From Bacillus sp. SB49 (GTDB taxonomy: Bacteria; Bacillota; Bacilli; Bacillales; Halobacillaceae): a stretch of 64,000 bases of DNA. Under the pieces are notes generated by a model that was not told the DNA's origin, searched no databases, and was given only the letters and a program-made list of their open reading frames with translations. A program made the position numbers and the translations under genes. The stretch spans positions 1,153,501-1,217,500 of the forward strand of contig NZ_CP048117.1 in the NCBI RefSeq assembly GCF_000469135.2. The letters are read 5' to 3'. This document shows positions 17,706-24,732 of this stretch, piece by piece. The first letter of the stretch is position 1; every line of letters starts with the position of its first letter.

Positions 17706-17902
17706 GAGCACCTGTTGACGAAATTTTAAATTACCCCTTCCTTGCTCTTCGAAAAAACACTATCCATTTTATCAGCTTCTTCTAACACATGACCGAACGT
17801 ATCCCGGCAAGTCTTTGATTTCCATGCACTTACCTATGAAGAAGATAATCCATAACTTAATATACACAGTAAGATAAATAGAAACTCGGCAAAGAAGAGC
17901 AT

Positions 17903-18127
17903 TCAGGCTCTTCTTTTCAGGATTACAAGCAGTTTTATAAGGATTAATACCAGCCACAAAAGCAAAATCCCGCCAGCCAGTGTTTCTATACCAGATAATT
18001 CATTAAAACTGATTTTTGGTATAAATATCGCAGCAATTACTATGCCTAAGAGGTCTGTTGCATTCAACCTTCTCTTGGTCATACCGGAGTAATTACCTTT
18101 GGTGTTCCTTTCTCTAATGTTTTCCAA
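17903..18127 (-). CDS. Small hypothetical membrane protein
   Basis: 74 residues from a TTG at 18127 with GAGGG about 9 nt upstream. A basic N-terminus is followed by two hydrophobic segments (DLLGIVIAAIFIPKISF and GILLLWLVLILIKLLVIL). I do not recognise the family. The region has little else, so the call depends on the start site and the membrane pattern. Confidence 0.45.
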   Translation of the reverse strand: MENIRERNTKGNYSGMTKRRLNATDLLGIVIAAIFIPKISFNELSGIETLAGGILLLWLVLILIKLLVILKRRA

Positions 18128-18222
18128 ATTTACACGCCCTCTGGTCGTTAAAGTAGTTGTACTTATATCGGGTATATTTTCAATTTGTTTAGTATGCTTT
18201 CCGCTTCCACATGTTCAGCAGT

Positions 18223-18292
18223 CACTTTTAAGTATTGATACTTGAAAGTGGAGGATATTTATCATAAAATCTAACTAACGTTCGTTAGATTT
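18223..18292 (+). promoter_or_regulatory. Promoter with two palindromic operators controlling the SMR operon
   Basis: TTGAAA (18242-18247), 17 nt, TAAAAT (18265-18270). A palindrome centred between 18279 and 18280 covers 18267-18292 with 12 of 13 bases paired per arm (arms AAATCTAAC... and ...GTTAGATTT); this is the likely operator of the TetR protein at 19350. A second palindrome at 18223-18250 (arms CACTTTTAAGTAT and ATACTTGAAAGTG, one mismatch) overlaps the -35. Confidence 0.7.
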
Positions 18293-18313
18293 TTATTATA
18301 GGAGGATTTAATA

Positions 18314-18661
18314 ATGGCATGGTTCTATCTTGTTTTAGCTGGTCTGAGTGAAATAGGTTGGGCATTCGGATTGAAACTGTCAGAAGGTTTCACGAACATC
18401 CTTTACGTCATCCCGACAGTCATCTTAATCATTTTCAGTTTTTGGTGTTTCTCCAAGTCGCTGTCCGTTTTACCGGTATCAACAGCGTATGCGATCTTCA
18501 CAGGTATAGGAGCATTTGGTACGGGGGTATTGGGGATGTTGTTCCTCGAGGACAGCGTGAGCGTGTTGAAAGTATTGTTACTGGTAGTATTAATCAGCTG
18601 CATCATCGGTCTTAAGTTAGTTGGAGAACAACCGGAAGAAGAAGCGGAAAGGAGCGTTTAA
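18314..18661 (+). CDS. SMR-family multidrug efflux subunit (YkkC-like)
   Basis: 115 residues, four helices. It has the conserved SMR glutamate in GLSEIGWAFGLKLSEGF (E13) and the helix-3/4 pattern AYAIFTGIGAFGTGVLGMLFL. The hydrophilic C-terminal extension (EQPEEEAERSV) is typical of the longer partner of a paired SMR pump. It would pump cationic compounds (biocides, or guanidinium derivatives) out in exchange for protons, as a heterodimer with the next gene. No guanidine riboswitch is visible upstream; control is instead by palindromic operators. Confidence 0.88.
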   Translation: MAWFYLVLAGLSEIGWAFGLKLSEGFTNILYVIPTVILIIFSFWCFSKSLSVLPVSTAYAIFTGIGAFGTGVLGMLFLEDSVSVLKVLLLVVLISCIIGLKLVGEQPEEEAERSV

Positions 18662-18662
18662 T

Positions 18663-18977
18663 ATGAGTTGGTTTATTTTGATTATGGCAGGGTTGATGGA
18701 AGTTGGGGGCGTAATCTTCCTGAAATTATCGGAGGGGTTTTCCAAACTCAAGCCGACCTTGATTTTTATAATTTTCATGGCATCCAGTTTTCTTTTACTA
18801 TCCTTATCCTTAAAGTCCATCCCAATAAGCGTCGGCTATGGGATATGGACTGGTGTGGGAGCTGCCGGCAGTGTTCTTTTAGGAATGTTCCTCTTTCATG
18901 AACAAAAAAATCCAAAAAAGATTGCACTCGTTATTGGTGTCATCTCCTGCATTGTAGGATTAAAATTTGTTTCTTAA
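18663..18977 (+). CDS. SMR-family multidrug efflux subunit (YkkD-like partner)
   Basis: 104 residues, four helices, with the same SMR glutamate in GLMEVGGVIFLKLSEGF and GYGIWTGVGAAGSVLLGMFLF. The start ATG at 18663 lies right after the stop of the first subunit and is preceded by AAAGGAG. Paired SMR proteins insert in opposite orientations to form one antiporter, which fits two adjacent genes of different length and charge. Confidence 0.88.
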   Translation: MSWFILIMAGLMEVGGVIFLKLSEGFSKLKPTLIFIIFMASSFLLLSLSLKSIPISVGYGIWTGVGAAGSVLLGMFLFHEQKNPKKIALVIGVISCIVGLKFVS

Positions 18978-19001
18978 TTCATGGAGGAAGGGGGAGGGAC
19001 A

Positions 19002-19283
19002 TTGACAGATATCCTTATTTTCACAGTGGATCTATGCATCATCACGGTTGCCATCTCTATTTTAATATTAGTGATTCGTGCGATGAAAGGACCGTCGGAA
19101 GCTGATAAATCGGTAGCATTGGACGCTATTGGTATAAACATGATGGCGATGACCGGCCTTTTGGCCATTAAATTGTCTACTACCTGGCTGAGCGATGTCC
19201 TTTTACTGATAGGGATTTTGCTTTTTGTAGGAACAGTGGCTACAGCTAAGATTATCGAGAAACGAAATATTATTGAAAAATAA
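19002..19283 (+). CDS. Orphan MrpF-like Na+/H+ antiporter subunit
   Basis: 93 residues with three helices. The MrpF/PhaF/MnhF hallmark is clear: IRAMKGPSEADKSVALDAIG near residue 28, then LLLIGILLFVGTVATAKIIEK. MrpF normally works only inside a six- or seven-subunit Mrp complex, yet none of the other subunits is in the window. It is cotranscribed with the SMR pair (24-nt gap). The TTG at 19002 follows GGGGGAGGG. An ATG at 18981 lies before that site and is rejected. Confidence 0.82.
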   Translation: MTDILIFTVDLCIITVAISILILVIRAMKGPSEADKSVALDAIGINMMAMTGLLAIKLSTTWLSDVLLLIGILLFVGTVATAKIIEKRNIIEK

Positions 19284-19349
19284 AGGAACTTATGACATAG
19301 TGAACTCTGATGAACGCTTGAAGTGCGTGTATGAAAAGGAGTTGTAAGC

Positions 19350-19934
19350 ATGTCAAAAGGGGAAGAGACGAAGAAAAGAATACTTGATAATGCTTTAGTC
19401 ACCTTTGCGGATAAAGGATATGAGCAAACCTCACTGAAGGACATTGCAGTAAAGTCGAATATAAAGGCGCCGTCTATATACGCTTATTTCTCCAGCAAGG
19501 ACCATTTGTTTGAAGAAGTTGTTGAGTTAACGATGGCTAAGTATGTCGCATTCATTTCGGAGCAGTATCAGGAACTGTCCTCTTATGATATGGAAAAAAA
19601 GCTGTATCACCTGCTGATCGATCTGAATAAGTATTTCTATAATAATAGTATCGGGCTGTTTGTAAGAAGGTTCTTTATTATTCCTCCCGAACCATTCAAA
19701 GAGTTGATAAATAGTAAGTATCTGGAGATGGAGCATGCAATTAAGCACCTTCTTCATACCATTTTCAAAGAAGAAGATGGGAACGATACATTCGTAGATT
19801 TTGAAGTGATACTCACTTCCTATTTGTGTATATTGGATGGAACGTTAATCTATTTGATGAATTTCCCTTATGACGTGTATAGGAAACGGTTGGATGATTC
19901 CTGGGGTACTTTCTGGAATGGGATACAAAAATAA
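19350..19934 (+). CDS. TetR-family regulator of the SMR operon
   Basis: 194 residues. The N-terminal helix-turn-helix (TKKRILDNALVTFADKG...TSLKDIAVKSNIKAPSIYAYFSSKDHLF) is a standard TetR/AcrR domain (about 8-55). The C-terminal ligand domain has many aromatic residues. It lies 66 nt after mrpF on the same strand, with AAAAGGAG before the ATG, so it is likely the last gene of the operon and represses it at the 18267-18292 palindrome. Confidence 0.88.
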   Translation: MSKGEETKKRILDNALVTFADKGYEQTSLKDIAVKSNIKAPSIYAYFSSKDHLFEEVVELTMAKYVAFISEQYQELSSYDMEKKLYHLLIDLNKYFYNNSIGLFVRRFFIIPPEPFKELINSKYLEMEHAIKHLLHTIFKEEDGNDTFVDFEVILTSYLCILDGTLIYLMNFPYDVYRKRLDDSWGTFWNGIQK

Positions 19935-19998
19935 AGGACGACCTGCTTCAGCTCCAATCGGTCAAGAGAACAGGAATAAAATATAGTCCAAACCGTGG

Positions 19999-20037
19999 AA
20001 TCGAGGCGCTTCTTTTAAAGACGTCTCGATTTTTATT
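19999..20037 (+). terminator. Terminator of the SMR-mrpF-tetR operon
   Basis: AATCGAGGCG pairs with CGTCTCGATT (imperfect), followed by TTTTATTT. Confidence 0.75.
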
Positions 20038-20047
20038 TGTCATCTTA

Positions 20048-20113
20048 TTGACAAACGCTTGAGGACGGCATATCCTTATACCTAGATAAACTATGCATAG
20101 TAATTCTAGGTAT
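20048..20113 (+). promoter_or_regulatory. Promoter and large palindromic operator of the padR-ftsW-like operon
   Basis: TTGACA (20048-20053), 17 nt, TATCCT (20071-20076). Immediately after it, 20078-20113 is a fully symmetrical array: outer arms ATACCTAG / CTAGGTAT and a perfect central CTATGCATAG, separated by 5-nt AT-rich spacers. It covers the transcription start, as expected for PadR autorepression. Confidence 0.8.
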
Positions 20114-20129
20114 GAGGAGTGATGGACAA

Positions 20130-20474
20130 ATGAAGGTCAACAAGGAGTTATTGAAAGGCAGCACCTCCATCCTCATTCTCAGCCTGCTCAATAACAGGCC
20201 CATGTACGGGTATGAATTGATCAGGGTGATGGAAGAGAAGTCGAACGGGGTATTTAGTCTGAAAGAAGGGACACTTTACCCACTGCTGCATTCCCTTGAA
20301 AAAAATGAAGTAATCGAGTCGTATTGGGGGCAGGGGGATACCGGGAGAAAGAGAAAGTATTATCGATTAACCGCAGAAGGCAGAGTGTTTATGGAAGAGA
20401 AACGAGAAGAGTGGTCTACGTTTAAAGTGGCGGTAGACGATATATTAGCGTGGGAAAGGATGGCATGGGAATAG
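20130..20474 (+). CDS. PadR-family transcriptional regulator
   Basis: 114 residues with the PadR winged helix: LILSLLNNRPMYGYELIRVM, then KEGTLYPLLHSLEKNEVIES and RKRKYYRLTAEG. It lacks the long C-terminal dimerisation arm (PadR subfamily 2). The ATG at 20130 follows GAGGAGTGAT. It is one base from the next gene and almost certainly represses the pair from the 36-bp palindrome upstream. Confidence 0.88.
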   Translation: MKVNKELLKGSTSILILSLLNNRPMYGYELIRVMEEKSNGVFSLKEGTLYPLLHSLEKNEVIESYWGQGDTGRKRKYYRLTAEGRVFMEEKREEWSTFKVAVDDILAWERMAWE

Positions 20475-20475
20475 C

Positions 20476-21744
20476 ATGGAAAATCCGATAACAGCGTACA
20501 TAGATAAGGTTTGCCGGCGAATTAAGAATAAGAGTCTCCATCAAGAGATTAAACTGGAAATAGAAGATCATTTGATGGAGCTTAAAGAGAATGCTCTGCG
20601 TAATGGATGTTCAGAAGAGGAAGCGCTGGATCAAGCCTTTTCTCAAATGGGTGACCCGGATGAAATAGGAAAGCAGCTTCATAGAACCCATCGAAGAAAA
20701 GTGGAGATGACCATCATTCTGCCCGTATTTATCACTTCGATCGTCGGCTTGCTTTCCATGTATTTCATTCAATCCTATACTCCTGATGGAATGATCGGAT
20801 CTATATTTACCAACAGCTTAATTTATTATTTGGCGGGTGCGGCGCTTCTGGCAGTATTCTACTGCCTTGATTATTCGCGTATCCTGCGCTGTTCTTCCTA
20901 CATCTATGCAGGTGCAATTTTGATACTCCTGCTCAGTTTATTTATCGGCGTCCGGGCAGGGGGAGCTCCTTATTTGGATATAGGTATAGCTATGCTCGAC
21001 GTTTCCGGTATAAGTGCTTTAATTGTCGGAGTAGCTCTAGCAGGCATCTTTGAGTCTTGGAATTGGAAGAAGCCTGCTGATGGAGTGATCGGCATAGGAA
21101 TACTTGTCCTTCCGGTTGTGCTGTTGGCAATGATGGGAGTTGTCTCGTACACCCTTTGTTTGTTGATCTGCTTAGTAGTCATGACAGCGTCCGGAGCCGG
21201 TTTTAGGCAGGTGACTGGTTTTGTTACAGCTTCAGCAGCTGTTCCCGTCTTCCTCTTTGCATTTGACTTTGCTCCATTTTCCTACTTTGCACCGGAGGCT
21301 GTTCGAAACAGCGTTGAAATATCCAGCCTTTTGAGTTCGGCCGGGTGGTTCGGAGCAGGTTTCTCTATGAACGCAGGCACTCTTTCTGAAGTTCATACGG
21401 ACTATATTTTCGTATACGTCATCCATTCTTTTGGTTGGCTTGCTGGAATAAGCCTGCTGTTCCTCATCAGCTTATTCGTCCTTCGGATGATTTATATGTG
21501 GAAACAAGTGAAACCTGGGCAGGGGAAGTTAGCAGCGTTAGTGATTGCTGTGGTTATTTCTTTGCACTTTATCATCAGCATCCTGACGAACATGGCTGTC
21601 CTTCCGTCCCTGGGAATTGCACTTCCGTTTATGAGCTTCGGTGGTTCTTCCATCCTCATTGATATGGGGGCAGTCGGACTGTTCTTAAATATCTGCCACA
21701 GAGGATATGAGGAAACATCAGTAGGAACAGAAGTCCCTGCATGA
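20476..21744 (+). CDS. HAAS-domain / FtsW-RodA-SpoVE-like fusion membrane protein
   Basis: 422 residues. Residues 1-75 are an HAAS (DUF1700-type) prefix domain: ITAYIDKVCRRIKN...EIEDHLMELKENAL...EEALDQAFSQMGDP. The rest is a polytopic domain of about nine helices with SEDS-family traces: TDYIFVYVIHSFGW where FtsW has the E-x-H-T-D-F loop, and LGIALPFMSFGGSSIL near residue 385. SEDS proteins polymerise peptidoglycan glycan strands. The domain is slightly short and the HAAS fusion plus PadR control are unlike housekeeping FtsW/RodA, so a stress-induced role in wall synthesis is inferred, not shown. Confidence 0.8.
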   Translation: MENPITAYIDKVCRRIKNKSLHQEIKLEIEDHLMELKENALRNGCSEEEALDQAFSQMGDPDEIGKQLHRTHRRKVEMTIILPVFITSIVGLLSMYFIQSYTPDGMIGSIFTNSLIYYLAGAALLAVFYCLDYSRILRCSSYIYAGAILILLLSLFIGVRAGGAPYLDIGIAMLDVSGISALIVGVALAGIFESWNWKKPADGVIGIGILVLPVVLLAMMGVVSYTLCLLICLVVMTASGAGFRQVTGFVTASAAVPVFLFAFDFAPFSYFAPEAVRNSVEISSLLSSAGWFGAGFSMNAGTLSEVHTDYIFVYVIHSFGWLAGISLLFLISLFVLRMIYMWKQVKPGQGKLAALVIAVVISLHFIISILTNMAVLPSLGIALPFMSFGGSSILIDMGAVGLFLNICHRGYEETSVGTEVPA

Positions 21745-21747
21745 AGG

Positions 21748-21783
21748 AAAGGTGACTGCTTTTACAGCTGGTCACCTTTTTTA
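21748..21783 (+). terminator. Terminator of the padR-ftsW-like operon
   Basis: AAAGGTGAC pairs with GTCACCTTT, followed by TTTT. Confidence 0.85.
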
Positions 21784-21976
21784 TGTGAAAGTGTAGTGTG
21801 GTATTTTATGTAAAATATGATACGATAAAGTCGGCATGTAGTTCCAAATGGAGCGGACAGCACAAGTTTGGAAAATGCAGATTTGGGAGTCGGTAGAAGA
21901 AACTAAGTTTCCCGCTGGTATCCAGACGGGGTTCCGGTTTATTCTACTTAATTTGTATCTGAAGGAAGGGTAACGA

Positions 21977-22924
21977 ATGAAAAAAAGAATCATTGTTTTA
22001 ACAGCCTGTATGATGACAGGCCTCGTCCTGTCCGGCTGCTCCGGGGAGGAAGGACAGAACGACGATCAAGCATCGGATGATAACGTCGAGGAAACGGTCG
22101 CTGCAGAAGAATCATCGTCCGATCCGAAAGAAGATGGGGAGGAAAATATTTCTTCGTCGACAGAAGAGGCACATGCGGAAGAAGCGGCAAGTGATTCATC
22201 TTCCAACTCTATCGATACATATTTGCAGGAAAACTACAAAGTTGATCAGGCACATTATGAAACAGATGTCTGGGAGAGTGATTCCGGTGTGACGAATCTT
22301 ACCGTCAACCTGATGCCGGACACAGAAGCATATAGTCAGGAAATGGACAAGAAATTTCAGAACGGTCAGTCAGAAGTGGAGGAAGACATAGAAAGTCTCT
22401 TCGATGTGGCAGCCCGGATCATGAAGGAACTTCCGGAAGAGAAAGGACGGGTCGATTCGGTTAATTGGGTATCCTATGACGGGGAATCCACCGTTACTCT
22501 GATCCAGGATTACGAGCATAGTGAAAAGCCGGCCGGCGACGATGCCCTGTCGAAGTATTCGGATGAGCAGATCGAGTATGCACGGGTTTGGCTCCAGCTC
22601 GGTCCGAATCAGGATATTGATGAATTGAACGTCCGAATCATTCCTGCGGGAGAGAAGCTGAATCCTGATGACGAAACCAGTGCTGTTTACCCCGAGGACG
22701 TCATCCAGTTGGCCGGCTCCCGTTTGGTGGATGGATCGGTCACGTATAGTGGAAATGGGGACGGCACCATCAATGTGTATAATGTCCCGCTGCGCTGGGA
22801 TGGGAAATATCCGGCAGGGAAAGATTTCTACAATGAAATCATAGAATCCACTAAGCTCGTCCCGGTTGAAACCGCTGAGGATGAGGAAGTCATCCGACTG
22901 ATCCAACTGCAGAAAATTCAATAA
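21977..22924 (+). CDS. Lipoprotein with acidic linker, unknown function
   Basis: 315 residues. A type II signal peptide ends with the lipobox LSGC (C21), so it is anchored on the outside of the membrane. Residues about 22-75 are a Glu/Asp/Ser linker. The remaining about 240 residues are soluble, with repeated beta-type stretches (TNLTVNLMPDTEAYS, STVTLIQDYEH, DGTINVYNVPLRW), and no domain I can name. The start follows GGAAGGG. It is monocistronic. Confidence 0.8.
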   Translation: MKKRIIVLTACMMTGLVLSGCSGEEGQNDDQASDDNVEETVAAEESSSDPKEDGEENISSSTEEAHAEEAASDSSSNSIDTYLQENYKVDQAHYETDVWESDSGVTNLTVNLMPDTEAYSQEMDKKFQNGQSEVEEDIESLFDVAARIMKELPEEKGRVDSVNWVSYDGESTVTLIQDYEHSEKPAGDDALSKYSDEQIEYARVWLQLGPNQDIDELNVRIIPAGEKLNPDDETSAVYPEDVIQLAGSRLVDGSVTYSGNGDGTINVYNVPLRWDGKYPAGKDFYNEIIESTKLVPVETAEDEEVIRLIQLQKIQ

Positions 22925-22940
22925 AGGAATGAGATATAAG

Positions 22941-22999
22941 CTCTTGTTAGCTCTTTTTCATTGTTAATGAATCAGAGGTTCTAACAAGAGTTTTTTTAA
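22941..22999 (+). terminator. Terminator after the 21977 lipoprotein
   Basis: CTCTTGTTAG (22941-22950) pairs with CTAACAAGAG (22981-22990), followed by TTTTTTT; a 30-nt loop with minor internal pairing lies between. Confidence 0.75.
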
Positions 23000-23109
23000 T
23001 TCCAATAAACACAGGATTTTTACATATAATTACAATAAAGTTAAAAATTATGTTTCTGTTCCTCGCCGGAGGGTAAGTAGTCCTTAATACAGGTGAGGAG
23101 GAGTTATTA

Positions 23110-23895
23110 TTGAAAAGTATCCTTCGGTCAGTGTCCTTGATCGTATGCGCTGTGCTGTTTTTCAGTGGAACTTTTGTGTTCTTTCAGGAAGGAAAAGGGA
23201 ACAGAGTCATATATGCGTCAGAAAAAACGACGTCTATACCCAATGAAATCATTGAAAAAGCAGATCCTTACATTACCATCACACGATCAAATGGAGAGAA
23301 ACAGGAGGCTGGGACAGCGGATGATTGCGCAGGGGATAATGACCCGGATTGCCCGTACTTACCTGGTGATGGAAGAGAGATCCCTAACCGTGGTGACAAG
23401 CAATATATAATAGAGGATGGAACAAAGCCGGTGTACTATCAATACAAAATTGATTTAATCGGTTTAATAGAAGAAGTCGGTTCGGAACAAGCGATGGATA
23501 TTTGGAGAGTTGTCCTGGATCGAAATTCCGCCATGAAAAACGTTGATTTTAGAGACGGCACCTATCTTGCGGATACAAAGAGTGTGAAGGTTGCGGCGGT
23601 TACTCCTGTGACGGATGGCTTTTCTGCCCAGGATGTCGAATTTGGTGAGAATGACATTGAATTTCATTGGTGGGGAGCAGAATTGTCATTAACAGGGGAC
23701 ATGGTAGGGTATTTAATCGGCCTTGGAGTGGGAGCGGCAGGTTTAGCTTTAGGCCAATTCTTCCCTGGCATCTGGGTAGCTGTCGGAACGTTTGCAGCGG
23801 AATCTATAGTTGGTTTGATTTTAACGCTGAATACGCCTGACCCAGTCATCATCACTTATCAATGGGGAGGACAGCCGGTAGTCGAAACACCATAG
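23110..23895 (+). CDS. Exported protein with a glycine-rich hydrophobic C-terminal segment, unknown
   Basis: 261 residues from a TTG with GAGGAGGAG six nt upstream. A Sec signal peptide (LRSVSLIVCAVLFFSGTFVFF) is followed by an acidic region with a cysteine pair (DDCAGDNDPDCPYLPGDG), a mixed middle domain, and a C-terminal hydrophobic stretch rich in GxxxG (MVGYLIGLGVGAAGLALG, then WVAVGTFAAESIVGLIL) before a short polar tail. I do not recognise the family. The layout (signal peptide, paired Cys, glycine-zipper segment, followed by a tiny membrane protein) resembles secreted membrane-active peptides and their immunity partners, but this is only architectural analogy. Confidence 0.7.
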   Translation: MKSILRSVSLIVCAVLFFSGTFVFFQEGKGNRVIYASEKTTSIPNEIIEKADPYITITRSNGEKQEAGTADDCAGDNDPDCPYLPGDGREIPNRGDKQYIIEDGTKPVYYQYKIDLIGLIEEVGSEQAMDIWRVVLDRNSAMKNVDFRDGTYLADTKSVKVAAVTPVTDGFSAQDVEFGENDIEFHWWGAELSLTGDMVGYLIGLGVGAAGLALGQFFPGIWVAVGTFAAESIVGLILTLNTPDPVIITYQWGGQPVVETP

Positions 23896-23907
23896 GAGGG
23901 ATGCTTT

Positions 23908-24093
23908 ATCAGCAAGGCAGCTATCACGTCGTTAGTTATTGCAGGTTGGGTTATTTTATACTCTCTGCTGTATTTTTTAGTAGCGGAACCCTTGGTAAAG
24001 TATCCGTTAATTGGATTAAGCCTGTTGGCGGCTTTCTTCATCCAGAAGAAATTGACGGAGAAATATGCTGATTCAGGAAAAGGAAGATCGTAG
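23908..24093 (+). CDS. Tiny two-helix membrane protein, probable ATC start
   Basis: 61 codons. The reading frame (ISKAAITSLVIAGWVILYSL, a short loop AEPLVKYP, a second helix, and a basic tail QKKLTEKYADSGKGRS) is a convincing small membrane protein. No ATG, GTG or TTG exists before it: the frame is open only back to the TAG that ends the preceding gene, with which it is in phase. An AGGAGGG Shine-Dalgarno (23894-23900) sits 7 nt before ATC at 23908, the expected distance. The stop lies inside the terminator hairpin. It may be a partner or immunity protein for the exported protein upstream, or a readthrough extension of it. Confidence 0.5.
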   Translation: MSKAAITSLVIAGWVILYSLLYFLVAEPLVKYPLIGLSLLAAFFIQKKLTEKYADSGKGRS

Positions 24094-24118
24094 CTCTGCT
24101 TCTGGCAGGGCTCTTTTT
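24092..24118 (+). terminator. Terminator of the 23110-24093 pair
   Basis: AGCTCTGC pairs with GCAGGGCT, followed by CTTTTTAT. Confidence 0.75.
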
Positions 24119-24182
24119 ATGAAGCAAAATAGAAGGTGGAAAGCCGGCAGTATTGTATGATAGATACAGGAGGTGGAGGAGA

Positions 24183-24656
24183 ATGTCTGTCTACGAATAT
24201 GTAGTCCAGGATAAAAGCGGGGGAGAAGTCAGCCTCGGTGATTATGAAGGTAACGTGCTGTTGATTGTCAACACGGCGACGAAGTGCGGCCTTGCAAACC
24301 AGTTCGAGGGGTTGGAGGCACTTCATCAGAAATACGAATCGGAAGGGCTGCGCGTGCTCGGCTTCCCTTGTAATCAATTCATGAATCAGGAGCCGGTTTC
24401 AGATGAAAACATGGCACAGGAATGTAAAATCAACTTTGGCGTTACGTTTCCGCTTTTCAAGAAGATCCAAGTGAACGGGAAAGATGCTGACCCGTTATAT
24501 AAGTACCTGAAGACGGAGCAGAAGGGTCTGCTTGGAAGTGATATTAAGTGGAACTTCACCAAGTTCCTTGTCGATCGTAAAGGGAATGTCGTGAAACGGT
24601 TTGCTCCGAAGACAAAACCTGAGCAAATCGAACAGGATATTCAAGAGCTCCTTTAA
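24183..24656 (+). CDS. Glutathione peroxidase-family thiol peroxidase
   Basis: 157 residues with all family blocks: NTATKCG with catalytic C35, LGFPCNQFMNQEP with the active-site glutamine and the second cysteine, and IKWNFTKFLVDRKG with the tryptophan-asparagine pair. Bacterial cysteine members usually use thioredoxin to reduce hydroperoxides in the cytoplasm. An ATG at 24183 with GGAGGTGGAGGAG upstream is the start. It is monocistronic with a terminator (B. subtilis BsaA type). Confidence 0.93.
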   Translation: MSVYEYVVQDKSGGEVSLGDYEGNVLLIVNTATKCGLANQFEGLEALHQKYESEGLRVLGFPCNQFMNQEPVSDENMAQECKINFGVTFPLFKKIQVNGKDADPLYKYLKTEQKGLLGSDIKWNFTKFLVDRKGNVVKRFAPKTKPEQIEQDIQELL

Positions 24657-24660
24657 AGGG

Positions 24661-24692
24661 AAAAGCCTTCTTTTCGAGGAAGGCTTTTTATT
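24661..24692 (+). terminator. Terminator after the glutathione peroxidase gene
   Basis: AAAGCCTTC pairs with GAAGGCTTT, followed by TTATTTT. A second hairpin (GAATC-CGGAT / ATCCG-GATTC, 24700-24726) follows at the end of the convergent lipoprotein gene. Confidence 0.85.
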
Positions 24693-24732
24693 TTGCGCGA
24701 ATCCCGGATGGAAAATCCGCGATTCCTCTTTT

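Noticed and set aside
17568-18127. Genomic island inserted at tRNA-Val
   Set aside because: No integrase and no repeated tRNA 3' end sequence could be found downstream in the window.
18128-18313. Guanidine (ykkC-type) riboswitch upstream of the SMR pair
   Set aside because: No conserved guanidine-I/II/III elements; the palindromes are on both sides of a clear promoter, indicating protein operators.
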